DNA of 64,000 bases, from positions 124,001-188,000 of the forward strand of contig CAXXUH010000004.1 of NCBI GenBank assembly GCA_963665405.2, given 5' to 3'. The stretch is from G963665405 sp963665405. GTDB taxonomy: Bacteria > Chloroflexota > Dehalococcoidia > Lucifugimonadales > G963665405. Position 1 is the stretch's first letter. Every line of letters starts with the position of its first letter. Both the position numbers and the translations under genes were made by a program. Under the pieces are notes generated by a model. It saw nothing but the letters and a program-made list of their open reading frames with translations, was not told where the DNA came from and ran no database searches. This document shows, piece by piece, positions 52,121 to 60,695 of the stretch.

Positions 52121-52146
52121 AGATTCTCGCTACGCTCAGAATGACC
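52121..52146. repeat. AGATTCTCGC..GCTCAGAATGAC repeat
   Basis: A short, nearly palindromic repeat after the response regulator, also present at 47193-47220. Sequences of this kind are scattered between genes in many genomes of related bacteria. No function is known to me. Confidence 0.5.
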
Positions 52147-52248
52147 TTCGCGAGTCACCCTCCCAAGATTTCGGAACTGTAATCTGGCCGAAACCGGGCC
52201 GGAACCTGTCCTCCTCATCCTGAGAATCAGTGAACGGGAGGATGCCTG

Positions 52249-54423
52249 ATGAGAGGTTGGAAGGTTTCGGCGATGGCTCTGGTCGCCGCCATTGTGGTGG
52301 CCGGAGCGAGCTACGCAGGGGTTCGACTCACCAGGGGCGAGGTCGTGGCGGTAGCTCGCGACCCCGCAACGGTGGCAGTCTCCAGGGGCAACGTCCAGCA
52401 GACCGTGGTCGCGCCCGGCATGTCCGTGGGTACACGAGAGGTCGCGCTGGGACTGGGGGCCGGCGGAAGGCTAGCAGCGGTCAACGTTCGTCCAGGATCG
52501 GTCGTGTCGGCCGGGGACGTTCTTGCCCGTCTCGACGACGAGTCGATTGCCGCCCTGGAGCACGCTGTGTCGCAGGCCCGCGCGCTTGTGGCGGAGGCTG
52601 AGCGGTCCCTGACGGACCTGGTGGAGCCGACGTCTCTGCGGGTTGCCCAGGGAGGAGCTGACGTCTCCGCCGCGGCCGTGATGCTCGCCGACGCACAGGA
52701 TTCTCTGGAAGAGTTACTGCAGCCCGCGGCGAAGGACATCGCCGAGCTCGACCTCGCCGTCGCGAACGCCAGGACTCTTCTCGTCGAGGCCGAAAAGGCG
52801 CTGGCCGAATTGACCGAGCCCAAGGCCGTAACGGTGGCACAGGCCGAAGAGGCGGTGGCCAACGCGCGGCTTCAGGTGGATGGGGCGGGGGAGGCGGTCG
52901 ACGACGCCACGGACTGGCGCGACGACCGGAGCATTTCAGAAGCGGAGTCTCGGATAGGCTTCGCGGCCACGGCCATCGAGAATGCCCGGCGGAGCCTCTC
53001 CCTCCTCCGGGCGGATTGGGTCGAAAGAGAGTCGGCAGCGACAGAGGCGCTGGAGCTCGCCGTCGACGCCCATCAGCGGACGTTCGAGAAGTGGTTCGGG
53101 ACCCGGCTGACCTCGGCGGAGCTGAAACTGGATCCCGAATCCCTAATGGACGCCTGGGGCGTCGATCTGGGCGTCCTGTTCGACAGACGGACCAGTCCCA
53201 ACGCGTTGCTGCGATCCCTGGACGACCCCGACACACGGTGGAACGACCTGACGGTCTGGGCGTGGCTGAACCTCTACGCCGATCCCACCGAGATCGTCGG
53301 GCAGTGCGACGGCGGCGCCTTCAACCAGACTCGCTGTGTGAGCGAGGAGATTGAGGACACCTGGCGGGTCCTGCGGGCGGCGCGGCACGACCTGGATACG
53401 GTGCTGACGAGGTCCGTCAGCGAGGTGGCTGCTGTCCTGGACGATGTGGCCCGCGCCGAGGAGGCCCATGCCGCCGCCGAGGAGGCTCTGGCAGAGCTCG
53501 TTGACGGACCGCATGCATTGGAGATCGAGGCCAGGGAGAAGACCCTCGAACTCGCCCGGGCCGAGCTCGCTGAGGCGGAGGATGATCTCGCCAAGCTGGT
53601 GAACGGCGCCAACGCCGTCGAGCTGGAGGCCAAAGCGAAGCAGGCGTCCCTGGCCCACGCTCGGCTGGACCAGGCCGAGCGCGACCTGGCCGAGGTTGTG
53701 GACGGTCCCGATCCGGTGGAGCTGGAGGCGGCCCGCGACCGGCTGGTGGTCGCGAGGGCGGCTCTTGACCAGGCGACGAAGAATCTGAGAGCGATGACGG
53801 CGGGCGGCGATCCGAGAGATCTCACCGATCGAGAGACGACGCTCGCGTCGGCTCGGGCCTCCCTGGACGCCGCTCTCCGGCGGCTGGCCGCCTCGACCCT
53901 CACCGCTCCGTTCGACGGCGTCGTCCTGGAGGTAACGGCGCGTCCGGGGGAAATGGTACCGGCGGGCGTGCCCTTCATCATCCTTGCTGATCCTGTGGCC
54001 ATCGAGGTGAGGACCACCGTGATCGAGGAGGATCTACCGCTGGTCCAGGTCGGGCAGATTGCAGAGATCTTTTTCGATGCCCGGCCCGAGGCCGAGGTAA
54101 GCGGGGCCGTGGCCCGGATCGTTCCCCAGCGCGTCCCCGGAAGAGACCGTCCCCTGTACCACGTCTACATCTCCGTGGATGACGTTCCCGACGGGGTGTT
54201 CTCCGGGATGACCGCCGATGCCTCGATCGTCGTCGACGAGGAGTCCGACGTCTTGCGACTGCCCCGGGCGATCGTCCGGGGTCCGTCCGGCGGAACCGCC
54301 AGGCTGAAGGTATGGGCCGACGGCCGTGAGGACGAGCGCACGGTCAGGATCGGCCTGAAGGGCGACGTCAACGTCCAGATCGTCGAGGGTCTCGACGAGG
54401 GGGATCGGGTGGTCGCGCGATGA
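52249..54423 (+). CDS. Membrane fusion (HlyD/MacA-like) subunit of an ABC exporter, unusually long
   Basis: A 724-residue periplasmic-adaptor-type protein. One N-terminal helix (VSAMALVAAIVVAGASYAGV) anchors it. The lipoyl half-motif VRPGSVVSAGDVLARLDDES (about 81-100) begins the hairpin. The other half is LTAPFDGVVLEVTARPGEMVPAG (about 550-572). Between them are two long coiled-coil stretches with imperfect repeats (ALAELVDGPHALEIEAREK, AEVVDGPDPVELEAARD) and an inserted domain of about 130 residues (about 275-385; WFGTRLTSAELKLDPESLMD, WAWLNLYADPTEIVGQCDGG). MacA-type proteins are about 370-400 residues, so the insertion and coiled coils double the length. The stop overlaps the ATPase start in ATGA. 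GGGAGGA precedes the ATG. Confidence 0.85.
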   Translation: MRGWKVSAMALVAAIVVAGASYAGVRLTRGEVVAVARDPATVAVSRGNVQQTVVAPGMSVGTREVALGLGAGGRLAAVNVRPGSVVSAGDVLARLDDESIAALEHAVSQARALVAEAERSLTDLVEPTSLRVAQGGADVSAAAVMLADAQDSLEELLQPAAKDIAELDLAVANARTLLVEAEKALAELTEPKAVTVAQAEEAVANARLQVDGAGEAVDDATDWRDDRSISEAESRIGFAATAIENARRSLSLLRADWVERESAATEALELAVDAHQRTFEKWFGTRLTSAELKLDPESLMDAWGVDLGVLFDRRTSPNALLRSLDDPDTRWNDLTVWAWLNLYADPTEIVGQCDGGAFNQTRCVSEEIEDTWRVLRAARHDLDTVLTRSVSEVAAVLDDVARAEEAHAAAEEALAELVDGPHALEIEAREKTLELARAELAEAEDDLAKLVNGANAVELEAKAKQASLAHARLDQAERDLAEVVDGPDPVELEAARDRLVVARAALDQATKNLRAMTAGGDPRDLTDRETTLASARASLDAALRRLAASTLTAPFDGVVLEVTARPGEMVPAGVPFIILADPVAIEVRTTVIEEDLPLVQVGQIAEIFFDARPEAEVSGAVARIVPQRVPGRDRPLYHVYISVDDVPDGVFSGMTADASIVVDEESDVLRLPRAIVRGPSGGTARLKVWADGREDERTVRIGLKGDVNVQIVEGLDEGDRVVAR

Positions 54424-55121
54424 CCGTCTCTTCAGCACTGATCGAGGTCGCGAGCCTGAGCAAGGTCTACCGGCTGGGCACGTCGGAGGTCCACGCACTG
54501 CGCGGGGTGAGTCTTCGTATCGCCGAGGGCGAGTTCGTCGCGCTCATGGGCCCCTCGGGCAGCGGGAAGTCGACGCTGATGCACCTGCTGGGCTGCCTGG
54601 ACACCCCGACCTCCGGAACCTACACACTGGAGGGCCGCTCGGTGAGCCGGCTATCCGGCAGGGACAGGGCTGGCATCCGTAACAGCCGGATAGGCTTCAT
54701 CTTCCAGAGCTTCAATCTGTTGCCGGCTCTCAGCGTGGCGGACAACGTGGCGCTACCGCTTCTCTATCGCAGGGGAACGAAGAGTCCGAGGTCGCGCGTC
54801 GAGGACGTGCTGGGGCTGGTCGGCCTGGGTGACCGGGCGCATCATCGGCCGGCCGAGCTGTCCGGCGGCGAGCGGCAGCGTGTTGCCATCGCCCGGGCTC
54901 TGGTCGCGAATCCGGCGATAATTCTGGCCGACGAGCCGACCGGGAACCTGGACAGCGCCACCGGCGACGACATCATGCGGGTGCTCGGGGGCCTCAACGA
55001 GGCGGGTCGCACCGTCCTGATCGTGACTCACGACGCTCAGATCGCAGGTCACGCGCGGCGGGTGCTCCACATGCGGGACGGCGAGCTGGTCAGAGAGGAT
55101 TCCGGCGATGTCTCCGCTTAA
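54420..55121 (+). CDS. MacB/LolD-type ABC transporter ATPase
   Basis: A 233-residue ATPase that powers the exporter with the neighbouring permease. It has Walker A GPSGSGKST (about 41-49), the Q-loop FIFQSFNLLPALSVADNVALPL, the signature LSGGERQRVAIARALVANP, Walker B IILADEPTGNLDS, and the switch His in VLIVTHDAQIAGHA. All catalytic residues are present. The start overlaps the end of the membrane fusion gene by four bases and its end overlaps the permease gene by 14, so the three subunits are coupled. The substrate is unknown. MacAB-like systems export peptides, lipoproteins or drugs. Confidence 0.95.
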   Translation: MTVSSALIEVASLSKVYRLGTSEVHALRGVSLRIAEGEFVALMGPSGSGKSTLMHLLGCLDTPTSGTYTLEGRSVSRLSGRDRAGIRNSRIGFIFQSFNLLPALSVADNVALPLLYRRGTKSPRSRVEDVLGLVGLGDRAHHRPAELSGGERQRVAIARALVANPAIILADEPTGNLDSATGDDIMRVLGGLNEAGRTVLIVTHDAQIAGHARRVLHMRDGELVREDSGDVSA

Positions 55122-56400
55122 CGCCCTCCGTACCGCCCTCCGCGGGCTGGCCGGCGGCAAGCTCCGGGCCGGACTCACAACCCTTGGGATCATCATCGGG
55201 GTCGCCTCGGTCATCGCGGTGCTCGCGCTGGGCAACGGAGCCCGCGCCGCCGTGGAGTCCAGCTTCCGTCTGCTGGGGTCGGACAACGTCCGGATCACCG
55301 TCAAGCGCGAGATCGACGAAGGGGAGTTCGTGGCGGTCGGGGAGATCCTCTCGTACGAGGATGGCCTTCTCATGCCGGAGCAGGTCGAGCTGGTGGACCA
55401 GGTGGTGATGTCGGTCGGCGGTGGCGTCAGGGTCCGGCACGAGAGGGCGGTGCTGGACATGTTCGCCACCGGATCGACGCACGATGCGCTGGAGCTTCTG
55501 TCCATCCAGGGTCAGGTCCAGCCGATCGACTGGCCCTACGGCCAGCTCCTGAGAGGACGCGATTTCATCGGCCGGGGCCGCTTCTACACGTTTCCCGAGG
55601 TGCTTGCCGGTGCCGACGTCTGCGTCCTGGGTCACAAGACCGCCGAAGACCTGTTCCAGGTAGACGACCCCATCGACCAGGTGGTCTGGGTCAACAGACG
55701 GCGCTGCATCGTCATCGGAGTGCTCACCGAGCTGGAGACGATCGACGCGTCCCAGCGCCTCCGCAGCAGGCCCAACGAGGTGATGTACCTGCCGATAAGC
55801 ACGGCGATCGCGAACCTGTTCGACGAGGAGCCATCGGTACGGGTCACGGCGCGGGCCGTAGACGAGAGCCGGATGGGCGAGACGAAAGCTCGGATCGAGA
55901 CCTATCTCCGGGAGCGTCATGGGATAGAGGAGGACCGCGACGGGGAGTACGAGGACGACTTCGACCTGACGACGCGGCAGGACGTCCTCGGCGCGCAGCA
56001 GGAGTCGGCGCGCACGTTCTCGCTGCTCTTGGTGGCCATGGCGGCGGTCTCGCTGATGGTCGGGGGCATCGGCATCATGAACGTGATGCTGGTGACGGTC
56101 ACCGAGAGAACGCGGGAGATCGGGGTGCGGCTCGCGGTCGGTGCGACGCAGCGGGACATCGTCAGTCAGTTCCTGCTCGAAGCGGTCTTGATAAGCGCGG
56201 TTGGCGGAGCGCTGGGAATCGGCGCGGGCATCCTCGCGGTCCCGGTCGCGGCGACCCTGAACGAGGGCATCGCCGTACTGGCTCCGGGGAGTATACCGCT
56301 GGCGTTCGTGGTCGCGGTGTTGACGGGGGTGGTGTTCGGCCTGTATCCGGCGGTACGCGCGTCGCGGCTCGACCCCATCGACGCGCTCAGACATGAGTGA
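55108..56400 (+). CDS. MacB/FtsX-type ABC transporter permease
   Basis: A 430-residue permease with four membrane helices. Helix 1 is LRAGLTTLGIIIGVASVIAVLAL (about 16-38). A periplasmic MacB_PCD domain of about 230 residues follows. Three C-terminal helices end it: LLLVAMAAVSLMVGGIGIMNVMLV with TERTREIGVRLAVGATQRDIVSQF, LLEAVLISAVGGALGIGAGIL, and LAFVVAVLTGVVFGLYPAVRASRLDPIDALRHE. This is the standard MacB layout without a fused ATPase. The SNDEEGEF-like acidic and charged loops of the periplasmic domain may contact the long adaptor protein. It overlaps the ATPase gene by 14 bases. Confidence 0.93.
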   Translation: MSPLNALRTALRGLAGGKLRAGLTTLGIIIGVASVIAVLALGNGARAAVESSFRLLGSDNVRITVKREIDEGEFVAVGEILSYEDGLLMPEQVELVDQVVMSVGGGVRVRHERAVLDMFATGSTHDALELLSIQGQVQPIDWPYGQLLRGRDFIGRGRFYTFPEVLAGADVCVLGHKTAEDLFQVDDPIDQVVWVNRRRCIVIGVLTELETIDASQRLRSRPNEVMYLPISTAIANLFDEEPSVRVTARAVDESRMGETKARIETYLRERHGIEEDRDGEYEDDFDLTTRQDVLGAQQESARTFSLLLVAMAAVSLMVGGIGIMNVMLVTVTERTREIGVRLAVGATQRDIVSQFLLEAVLISAVGGALGIGAGILAVPVAATLNEGIAVLAPGSIPLAFVVAVLTGVVFGLYPAVRASRLDPIDALRHE

Positions 56401-56509
56401 GCGAGGCTGGGACAGATCTCGGCAAGATCAATAAAAGGAGGTTCGGACGATGAGATCGAAACGGGTCGTGGGTGCAAATTGGGAGACAAAGCTGAATAGG
56501 AGGTGCAAA

Positions 56510-57139
56510 ATGAAGGGGAAGTTCAAGACGCTGGGAGGTCTGCTGGGAATCTTGGGAATCCTGGCTGCCGTGGCCTGCTCGACTACGGCGGCAACGGGGG
56601 TGGACGGCCGAGCCGAATCTGTCCAGGTATCGGCCGACGAGGAGCTAGAGCCCAATCGTAGACCGGCCCCGCGGGTCATGGAGTTGGTCGGGGATGACGG
56701 CTCCGGGCCGGTATCGCTTACGGTCAGCATCGAGCCGGCGCCGGAGTTGCCCGACTCGCCGTCGGAGGCGTCCGGGGTCTTCTCGCGCCGCGAGGACAAC
56801 AGCATCTTCGTCGGCACCGGGGCGATAGAGCTGGACGTCGAGGTCAGGCAAGTGGAAGGAGGAGCGCTCGAGCCGTCCGTGACGCTCAGCCACAGCGGGC
56901 CGGTCGTCGAGGCCGTGGTGACGCACGATACCACCCTCTATCGCGATGAAACCGACATTCCCGGGTTCGACGAAGGCAAGGGCGGTGAGATCACCGTCCA
57001 GCAGGTGCTCGAACCGGTGGATTCGCTCGAAGAGCTTGGACCCAACACCGAGCTTCAGGTGTGGGGCCGACGGAGTGGAGACCGAGTGATAGCGGAGATC
57101 CTGGTCTACCGGATCGTCACCGTGGACATTCCGGGGTAG
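56510..57139 (+). CDS. Hypothetical lipoprotein of the exporter/two-component cluster
   Basis: A 209-residue lipoprotein (lipobox LAAVAC, Cys23). I do not recognise a family. A linker to about residue 55 leads to a beta-rich domain (LTVSIEPAPELP, IELDVEVRQVEGG, VTLSHSGPVVEAVVTHDTTLYRDET, LQVWGRRSGDRVIAEILVYRIV). The end resembles small OB-like or DUF5666-type domains with a VWG..VIAEILVYR pattern, which is only a hint. ATG 56510 is chosen because TAGGAGG lies eight bases ahead and a proper signal follows. It lies between exporter and kinase genes and may be the exporter's cargo partner or a sensor. A 3'-end repeat follows it. Confidence 0.75.
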   Translation: MKGKFKTLGGLLGILGILAAVACSTTAATGVDGRAESVQVSADEELEPNRRPAPRVMELVGDDGSGPVSLTVSIEPAPELPDSPSEASGVFSRREDNSIFVGTGAIELDVEVRQVEGGALEPSVTLSHSGPVVEAVVTHDTTLYRDETDIPGFDEGKGGEITVQQVLEPVDSLEELGPNTELQVWGRRSGDRVIAEILVYRIVTVDIPG

Positions 57140-57219
57140 TCCTTCGGGGGTTGCGCCGTCGAAGGGGGTGCTCAGTCTGGGGGGCCGGAGAGGGGGGCGA
57201 GGCTCCGGTACGAGTGAGG

Positions 57220-57271
57220 GTGTGCAGATGGGCGAAGCCCCCATTTCCGGGAGTCTGAGGGTGTCCCTCAG
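57220..57271 (+). repeat. 3'-end repeat core after the lipoprotein gene
   Basis: It reads GTGTGCAG, TGGGCGAAGCCCCCA, CCGGGAGT, CTGAGGGTGTCCCTCAG on the plus strand, which is reversed relative to the other copies. Because the gene upstream is on the plus strand, the orientation relative to the gene end is the same as elsewhere. Confidence 0.75.
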
Positions 57272-57353
57272 AAACCCGTTTCCCCCTTTCTAAAGGGGAG
57301 GGGTGTGCGTACGGGAAGAGGACCGGAGCTCCCGGTGACGCAGGGAGGGTGAA

Positions 57354-58937
57354 GTGATACCCAGATCGATTCGATGGCGACTGCCTCTCAGCTATATGGC
57401 CATCGCCATGCTGGCCACGGCGCTCCTGGGCGTGGTCCTGCTGCTTATCCTCCGTGCCTATTATGGAGGGCAGGAGATCAGCTACCTGAAGAGCAACGCC
57501 CGCTCCATCAGCTCTTCGCTTGGGATTCTGGTAGAGGTCGGAGCTGGCGCCGACGTACTGCGGGCTCAGGTGAGGACTCTCGGGTTCCTGTCCCAGACGC
57601 GGGTCAGGGTTCTTGACCGGGATGGGGTGGAGCTGGCCGACTCGGGCGATCCGAGGCGGTTGAACGAGACGGTCACCATATCGTTCGGGCTAGAGGTCGG
57701 CGGCTTTTCCGAGACGGTTACCCAGACGGAGGGGACGTCGCTGGAGCAGCAGTTCAGCTCGAAGATCGAAGTAGGGGACAGCCCGGAGGATGGATCTGGA
57801 AGGGTCCAGGTGACCCAGAAAGTGATCGTCTCGGGCGACGGTGCGGAGGAGGAGCTTGGCCTCGGCTCTCTGATCCCGGGGGTCGGACCGAGGCTCGGTC
57901 TGCCCGAGGACATCATGAGCGGGCCGCGCTCGGACAGGAAGGTCCGCGAGCCCATTGTCGGTCCTCTGGGGAACGTGATCGGCGAGGTGGAGCTTTCGGA
58001 GTCTCCGGCGATCGGCCGGGACGTCCTGAACAGCGTGGCATGGGGCTGGGCCATCTCGGGTGCGGTCGCGGTGACCCTCGCCGCCGGCGCGGGATGGCTG
58101 ATCAGCCGTCGCTTGAGTACGCCGCTTCTCGATCTCGCCGATGTAACCGCGCTCATGGCCGACGGCGATCTGAGTGTCCGCTCGGACCTCGACCGCCGGG
58201 ACGAGCTGGGGCGCCTGGCAAACTCCTTCAATTTCATGGCGTCTCGTCTCGAGGAGACGGTCTCGACCCTGCGCCACTTCGTGGCCGACGCGGCCCATCA
58301 GCTCAGCACGCCGCTGAGCGCACTGCGCACCAACATCGAGCTGGCCGCGAGCGAGCCGGACGATGCTACCCGCCGGAAGCTGATCGAGCGGGCGGCCGTC
58401 GAGGTCAGCAGGCTCGACTCCCTTTCCTCCGGGCTGCTGGACCTCTCGAGGATCGAGTCGGGCGCGTCGGGCGGCCACACCTCCATGGTGGATCTCGGCG
58501 GCCTGGCCCGTGGGATCAGCGAGCGTTACGCCTCCCAGGCCGAGCAGGCCGGAGTCTCGTTCTCGCTTGCGGTGGGGTCTTCGCCGCTGCCTGTCAGGGG
58601 CGACGGCGGTCAGCTCCGGATGGTCCTGGAAAACCTGCTCGACAACGCGATCAAGTTCACGCCCGAGGGAGGCGAGGTGTCGTTCGACGTCGAGCGGAGT
58701 GGGGAGTGGGCGGACGTGACCGTCGCGGACAGCGGCATCGGGATTCCGGAAGAGGACCTGCCCCGCCTGTTCGACCGCTTCCACAGGGGCCGGAATGCCT
58801 CGTCCTACTCCGGGAACGGCCTGGGACTGGCCATCGTAAAGGCGATTGTCGAGGGCCATGGAGGCTCGGTCGAGGCGGAGAGGACGGCTCGCGGGAGCCG
58901 TTTCGTCGTCCGGCTGCCGGCGGTCCCCCCTCTCTAG
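57354..58937 (+). CDS. Membrane sensor histidine kinase
   Basis: A 527-residue kinase. Two membrane helices (AIAMLATALLGVVLLLILRAY; AWGWAISGAVAVTLAAGAGWLI) flank an extracellular sensor of about 180 residues. HAMP (about 245-298) and HisKA with phosphoacceptor His315 (FVADAAHQLSTPLSALRTNIEL) follow. The ATPase has the N-box LRMVLENLLDNAIKFTPEGG, the G1-box VADSGIGIPEEDLPRLF and the G2-box GNGLGLAIVKAIVEGHGG. The start is GTG at 57354 with GGGAGGG nine bases ahead. It closes the cluster that begins with the OmpR-type regulator at 51354 and probably senses the exporter's substrate or envelope stress, judging by position alone. Confidence 0.93.
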   Translation: MIPRSIRWRLPLSYMAIAMLATALLGVVLLLILRAYYGGQEISYLKSNARSISSSLGILVEVGAGADVLRAQVRTLGFLSQTRVRVLDRDGVELADSGDPRRLNETVTISFGLEVGGFSETVTQTEGTSLEQQFSSKIEVGDSPEDGSGRVQVTQKVIVSGDGAEEELGLGSLIPGVGPRLGLPEDIMSGPRSDRKVREPIVGPLGNVIGEVELSESPAIGRDVLNSVAWGWAISGAVAVTLAAGAGWLISRRLSTPLLDLADVTALMADGDLSVRSDLDRRDELGRLANSFNFMASRLEETVSTLRHFVADAAHQLSTPLSALRTNIELAASEPDDATRRKLIERAAVEVSRLDSLSSGLLDLSRIESGASGGHTSMVDLGGLARGISERYASQAEQAGVSFSLAVGSSPLPVRGDGGQLRMVLENLLDNAIKFTPEGGEVSFDVERSGEWADVTVADSGIGIPEEDLPRLFDRFHRGRNASSYSGNGLGLAIVKAIVEGHGGSVEAERTARGSRFVVRLPAVPPL

Positions 58938-58944
58938 CAGGGCG

Positions 58945-59078
58945 TTGGAGAGCCCTTTGGACCATCCCCCTGGCCCCCTTCCGGCCAGGAATGGGGGACA
59001 AATGATACCTGAGGGACACCCTCAGACTCCCGGCAGAGGGGCTCCGCCCCTCTGCACACCCCATATTTCGTCATCCTG
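58945..59078 (-). repeat. 3'-end repeat element after the D-2-hydroxyacid dehydrogenase gene
   Basis: The outer part (GACCATCCCCCTGGCCCCCTT, 58961-58981) is a short version of 40240 and 44969. The core at 59009-59058 has CTGAGGGACACCCTCAG and AGAGGGGCTCCGCCCCTCT. The right border CGTCATCCTGCTAGTA contains the dehydrogenase stop codon, as at batC. Confidence 0.75.
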
Positions 59079-60038
59079 CTAGTACCGGTTGGCCTTGTCC
59101 ACGACGTTTCGGAGCGGCTGACCGTCAGCAAAGCGGCCGCAGTTGTCGATGAATATCTCGGTGCGGCGCTCGAGGAGGTGGGGCGCGTCGAGTGCCGCTA
59201 TGTGCGGGGTGATCAGCACGTTGGGCATCTTCCAGAGAGGGTGGTTCGCCGGAAGCGGCTCGATCTCGAACACGTCGAGCGCGGCACCCGCTATCGCTCC
59301 GGATCGGAGTGCCTCCACCAGATCGTCGAGAACCACACAGGCGCCTCTTCCGACGTTCACCAGGAAGGCGGCCGGCTTCATCAGCGCGAAGAGGGAGCTG
59401 TTGAACATCCCCCTGGTCTGCGGCGTGTCCGGGGTCGTCACAACGACGAAGTCGGCTTTGGGGAGCAGTTCGCCGACAGCCTCGGGCCTGCGGAGGTCGT
59501 CGACGTAGCCGGGCCGCTCGGTGCGCCTGGGGTCGACAGCGGCGACGGTCATCCCAAGAGCCTTGCATATCCGGGCTACCTCGGCCCCTATGCCTCCAAG
59601 CCCCACGACCAGCACCGTGCTGTCGGGAAGGTGCACCGCCGGCTCGGCCGGCTTCCAATCATGGGCGAGCTGCTGCGGGAGGTATGTGTGAAACCGGCGC
59701 GCCAGTGCGAGCAAGAGGGCTACCGCGTGATGCCCCACGTTATCATGGTAGATTCCTCGGAAGTTCGTGACCGTCACGTCGCTCTCGACCAGGGCGTCGT
59801 GGAAGAAGGACGGGTGGGGTGCGGCGGCAGGCGCCTGGATCCAGCTGAGCCGGCGAGCTCTGGAGAAGACCTCCGGCGGCATGTAGCCGTAGGCGCAGTC
59901 GGCGTCCTCCAGGTCGTGGAGCGCCTCCTCTGGGCCGTCGAAGACCAGCACTTGCGCGCCGGGCACTCGCGCGCGGATCATGTCCGGCCAGTGCTCCTGG
60001 ACGTCGGGCGGCAGCAGCACAATCTTGAAATCTCCCAT
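59079..60038 (-). CDS. D-isomer-specific 2-hydroxyacid dehydrogenase
   Basis: A 319-residue cytosolic NAD(P)H-dependent enzyme that interconverts a 2-oxo acid and a D-2-hydroxy acid. The nucleotide-binding part has VVGLGGIGAEVARICKALG (about 143-161) and DPRRTERPGYV. Catalytic features are the Arg region in VVVTTPDTPQTRGMFN, the Glu in DVFEIEPLP, and the His in VLITPHIAAL. The substrate-binding half starts MGDFKIVLLPPDV. The substrate could be hydroxypyruvate/glyoxylate or phosphoglycerate-like, and I cannot choose. The ATG at 60038 has GGAGGG eight bases upstream. It is divergent from the CoxG-like gene. Confidence 0.9.
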   Translation of the reverse strand: MGDFKIVLLPPDVQEHWPDMIRARVPGAQVLVFDGPEEALHDLEDADCAYGYMPPEVFSRARRLSWIQAPAAAPHPSFFHDALVESDVTVTNFRGIYHDNVGHHAVALLLALARRFHTYLPQQLAHDWKPAEPAVHLPDSTVLVVGLGGIGAEVARICKALGMTVAAVDPRRTERPGYVDDLRRPEAVGELLPKADFVVVTTPDTPQTRGMFNSSLFALMKPAAFLVNVGRGACVVLDDLVEALRSGAIAGAALDVFEIEPLPANHPLWKMPNVLITPHIAALDAPHLLERRTEIFIDNCGRFADGQPLRNVVDKANRY

Positions 60039-60218
60039 CAGTCCCTCCGGTCTGGCGGTCGGGATGCCGAACGGCGAGTCGACGATCGCCGTTGTCTGCG
60101 TTGCGGAACCGGGGTCGAGTCTATCACGGCGCGTGGTACCTGGCGGCTGCGTCTGGCCTTCGACAAGCCCCTGTGGTAGATTTGTTCGCACCATGAGACT
60201 GCCACGCCGAGGGGCATC

Positions 60219-60686
60219 GTGAACGTCGAGGGAACCTACTCCGTCAACGCCGATCGCAAGGCGGTGTGGGACACCCTTCTGTCACCCGAGGCCCTGGCCT
60301 CCGCCATCCCCGGGGTCCAGGAGCTGGAGAGGCTGAGCGAGGACGAGTTCGAGATGGGGATCACGGTTGGGATCGGGGCGATCCGGGGCTCCTACTCGGG
60401 CAGGGTGACCATCACCGACAAGCGAGAGCCCGAGTCCCTCCGGATGCTCGTACAGGGCAAGGGCAGGGGCGGCACCATCCGCGGTGAAGCCCTGATCGAA
60501 CTGGTCGAGAAGGCGGGCGGGACCGAGATACACGTGGACGGAAACGCCCGGGTCACGGGCCTGGTGGCGAGGGTAGGGCAGAGACTTCTGGGCAGCGCCT
60601 CGAAGACCCTGATGAACCAGTTCTTCAACCGGTTTACAGAGCTCGTCGAAGAGGGGCGGCGTCCCGACCCGGCGCCTTCCGGGTGA
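60219..60686 (+). CDS. CoxG/SRPBCC family protein
   Basis: A 155-residue protein of the CO dehydrogenase subunit G (CoxG) family, which has a START/SRPBCC fold with a hydrophobic pocket. It shows VEGTYSVNADRKAVWDTLLSPEALASAIPGVQELERL, the central GAIRGSYSGRVTITDKREPESL, and LGSASKTLMNQFFNRFTELV, all typical. In CO-oxidising bacteria CoxG helps attach CO dehydrogenase to the membrane. No cox genes are seen here, so the role may differ. The start is GTG at 60219, with GAGGGG seven bases ahead. Nine codons from an ATG at 60193 end in TGA overlapping this GTG and could act as a short leader. It forms a unit with the enoyl-CoA hydratase gene (gap nine bases). Confidence 0.88.
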   Translation: MNVEGTYSVNADRKAVWDTLLSPEALASAIPGVQELERLSEDEFEMGITVGIGAIRGSYSGRVTITDKREPESLRMLVQGKGRGGTIRGEALIELVEKAGGTEIHVDGNARVTGLVARVGQRLLGSASKTLMNQFFNRFTELVEEGRRPDPAPSG

Positions 60687-60695
60687 GCTGACGGC

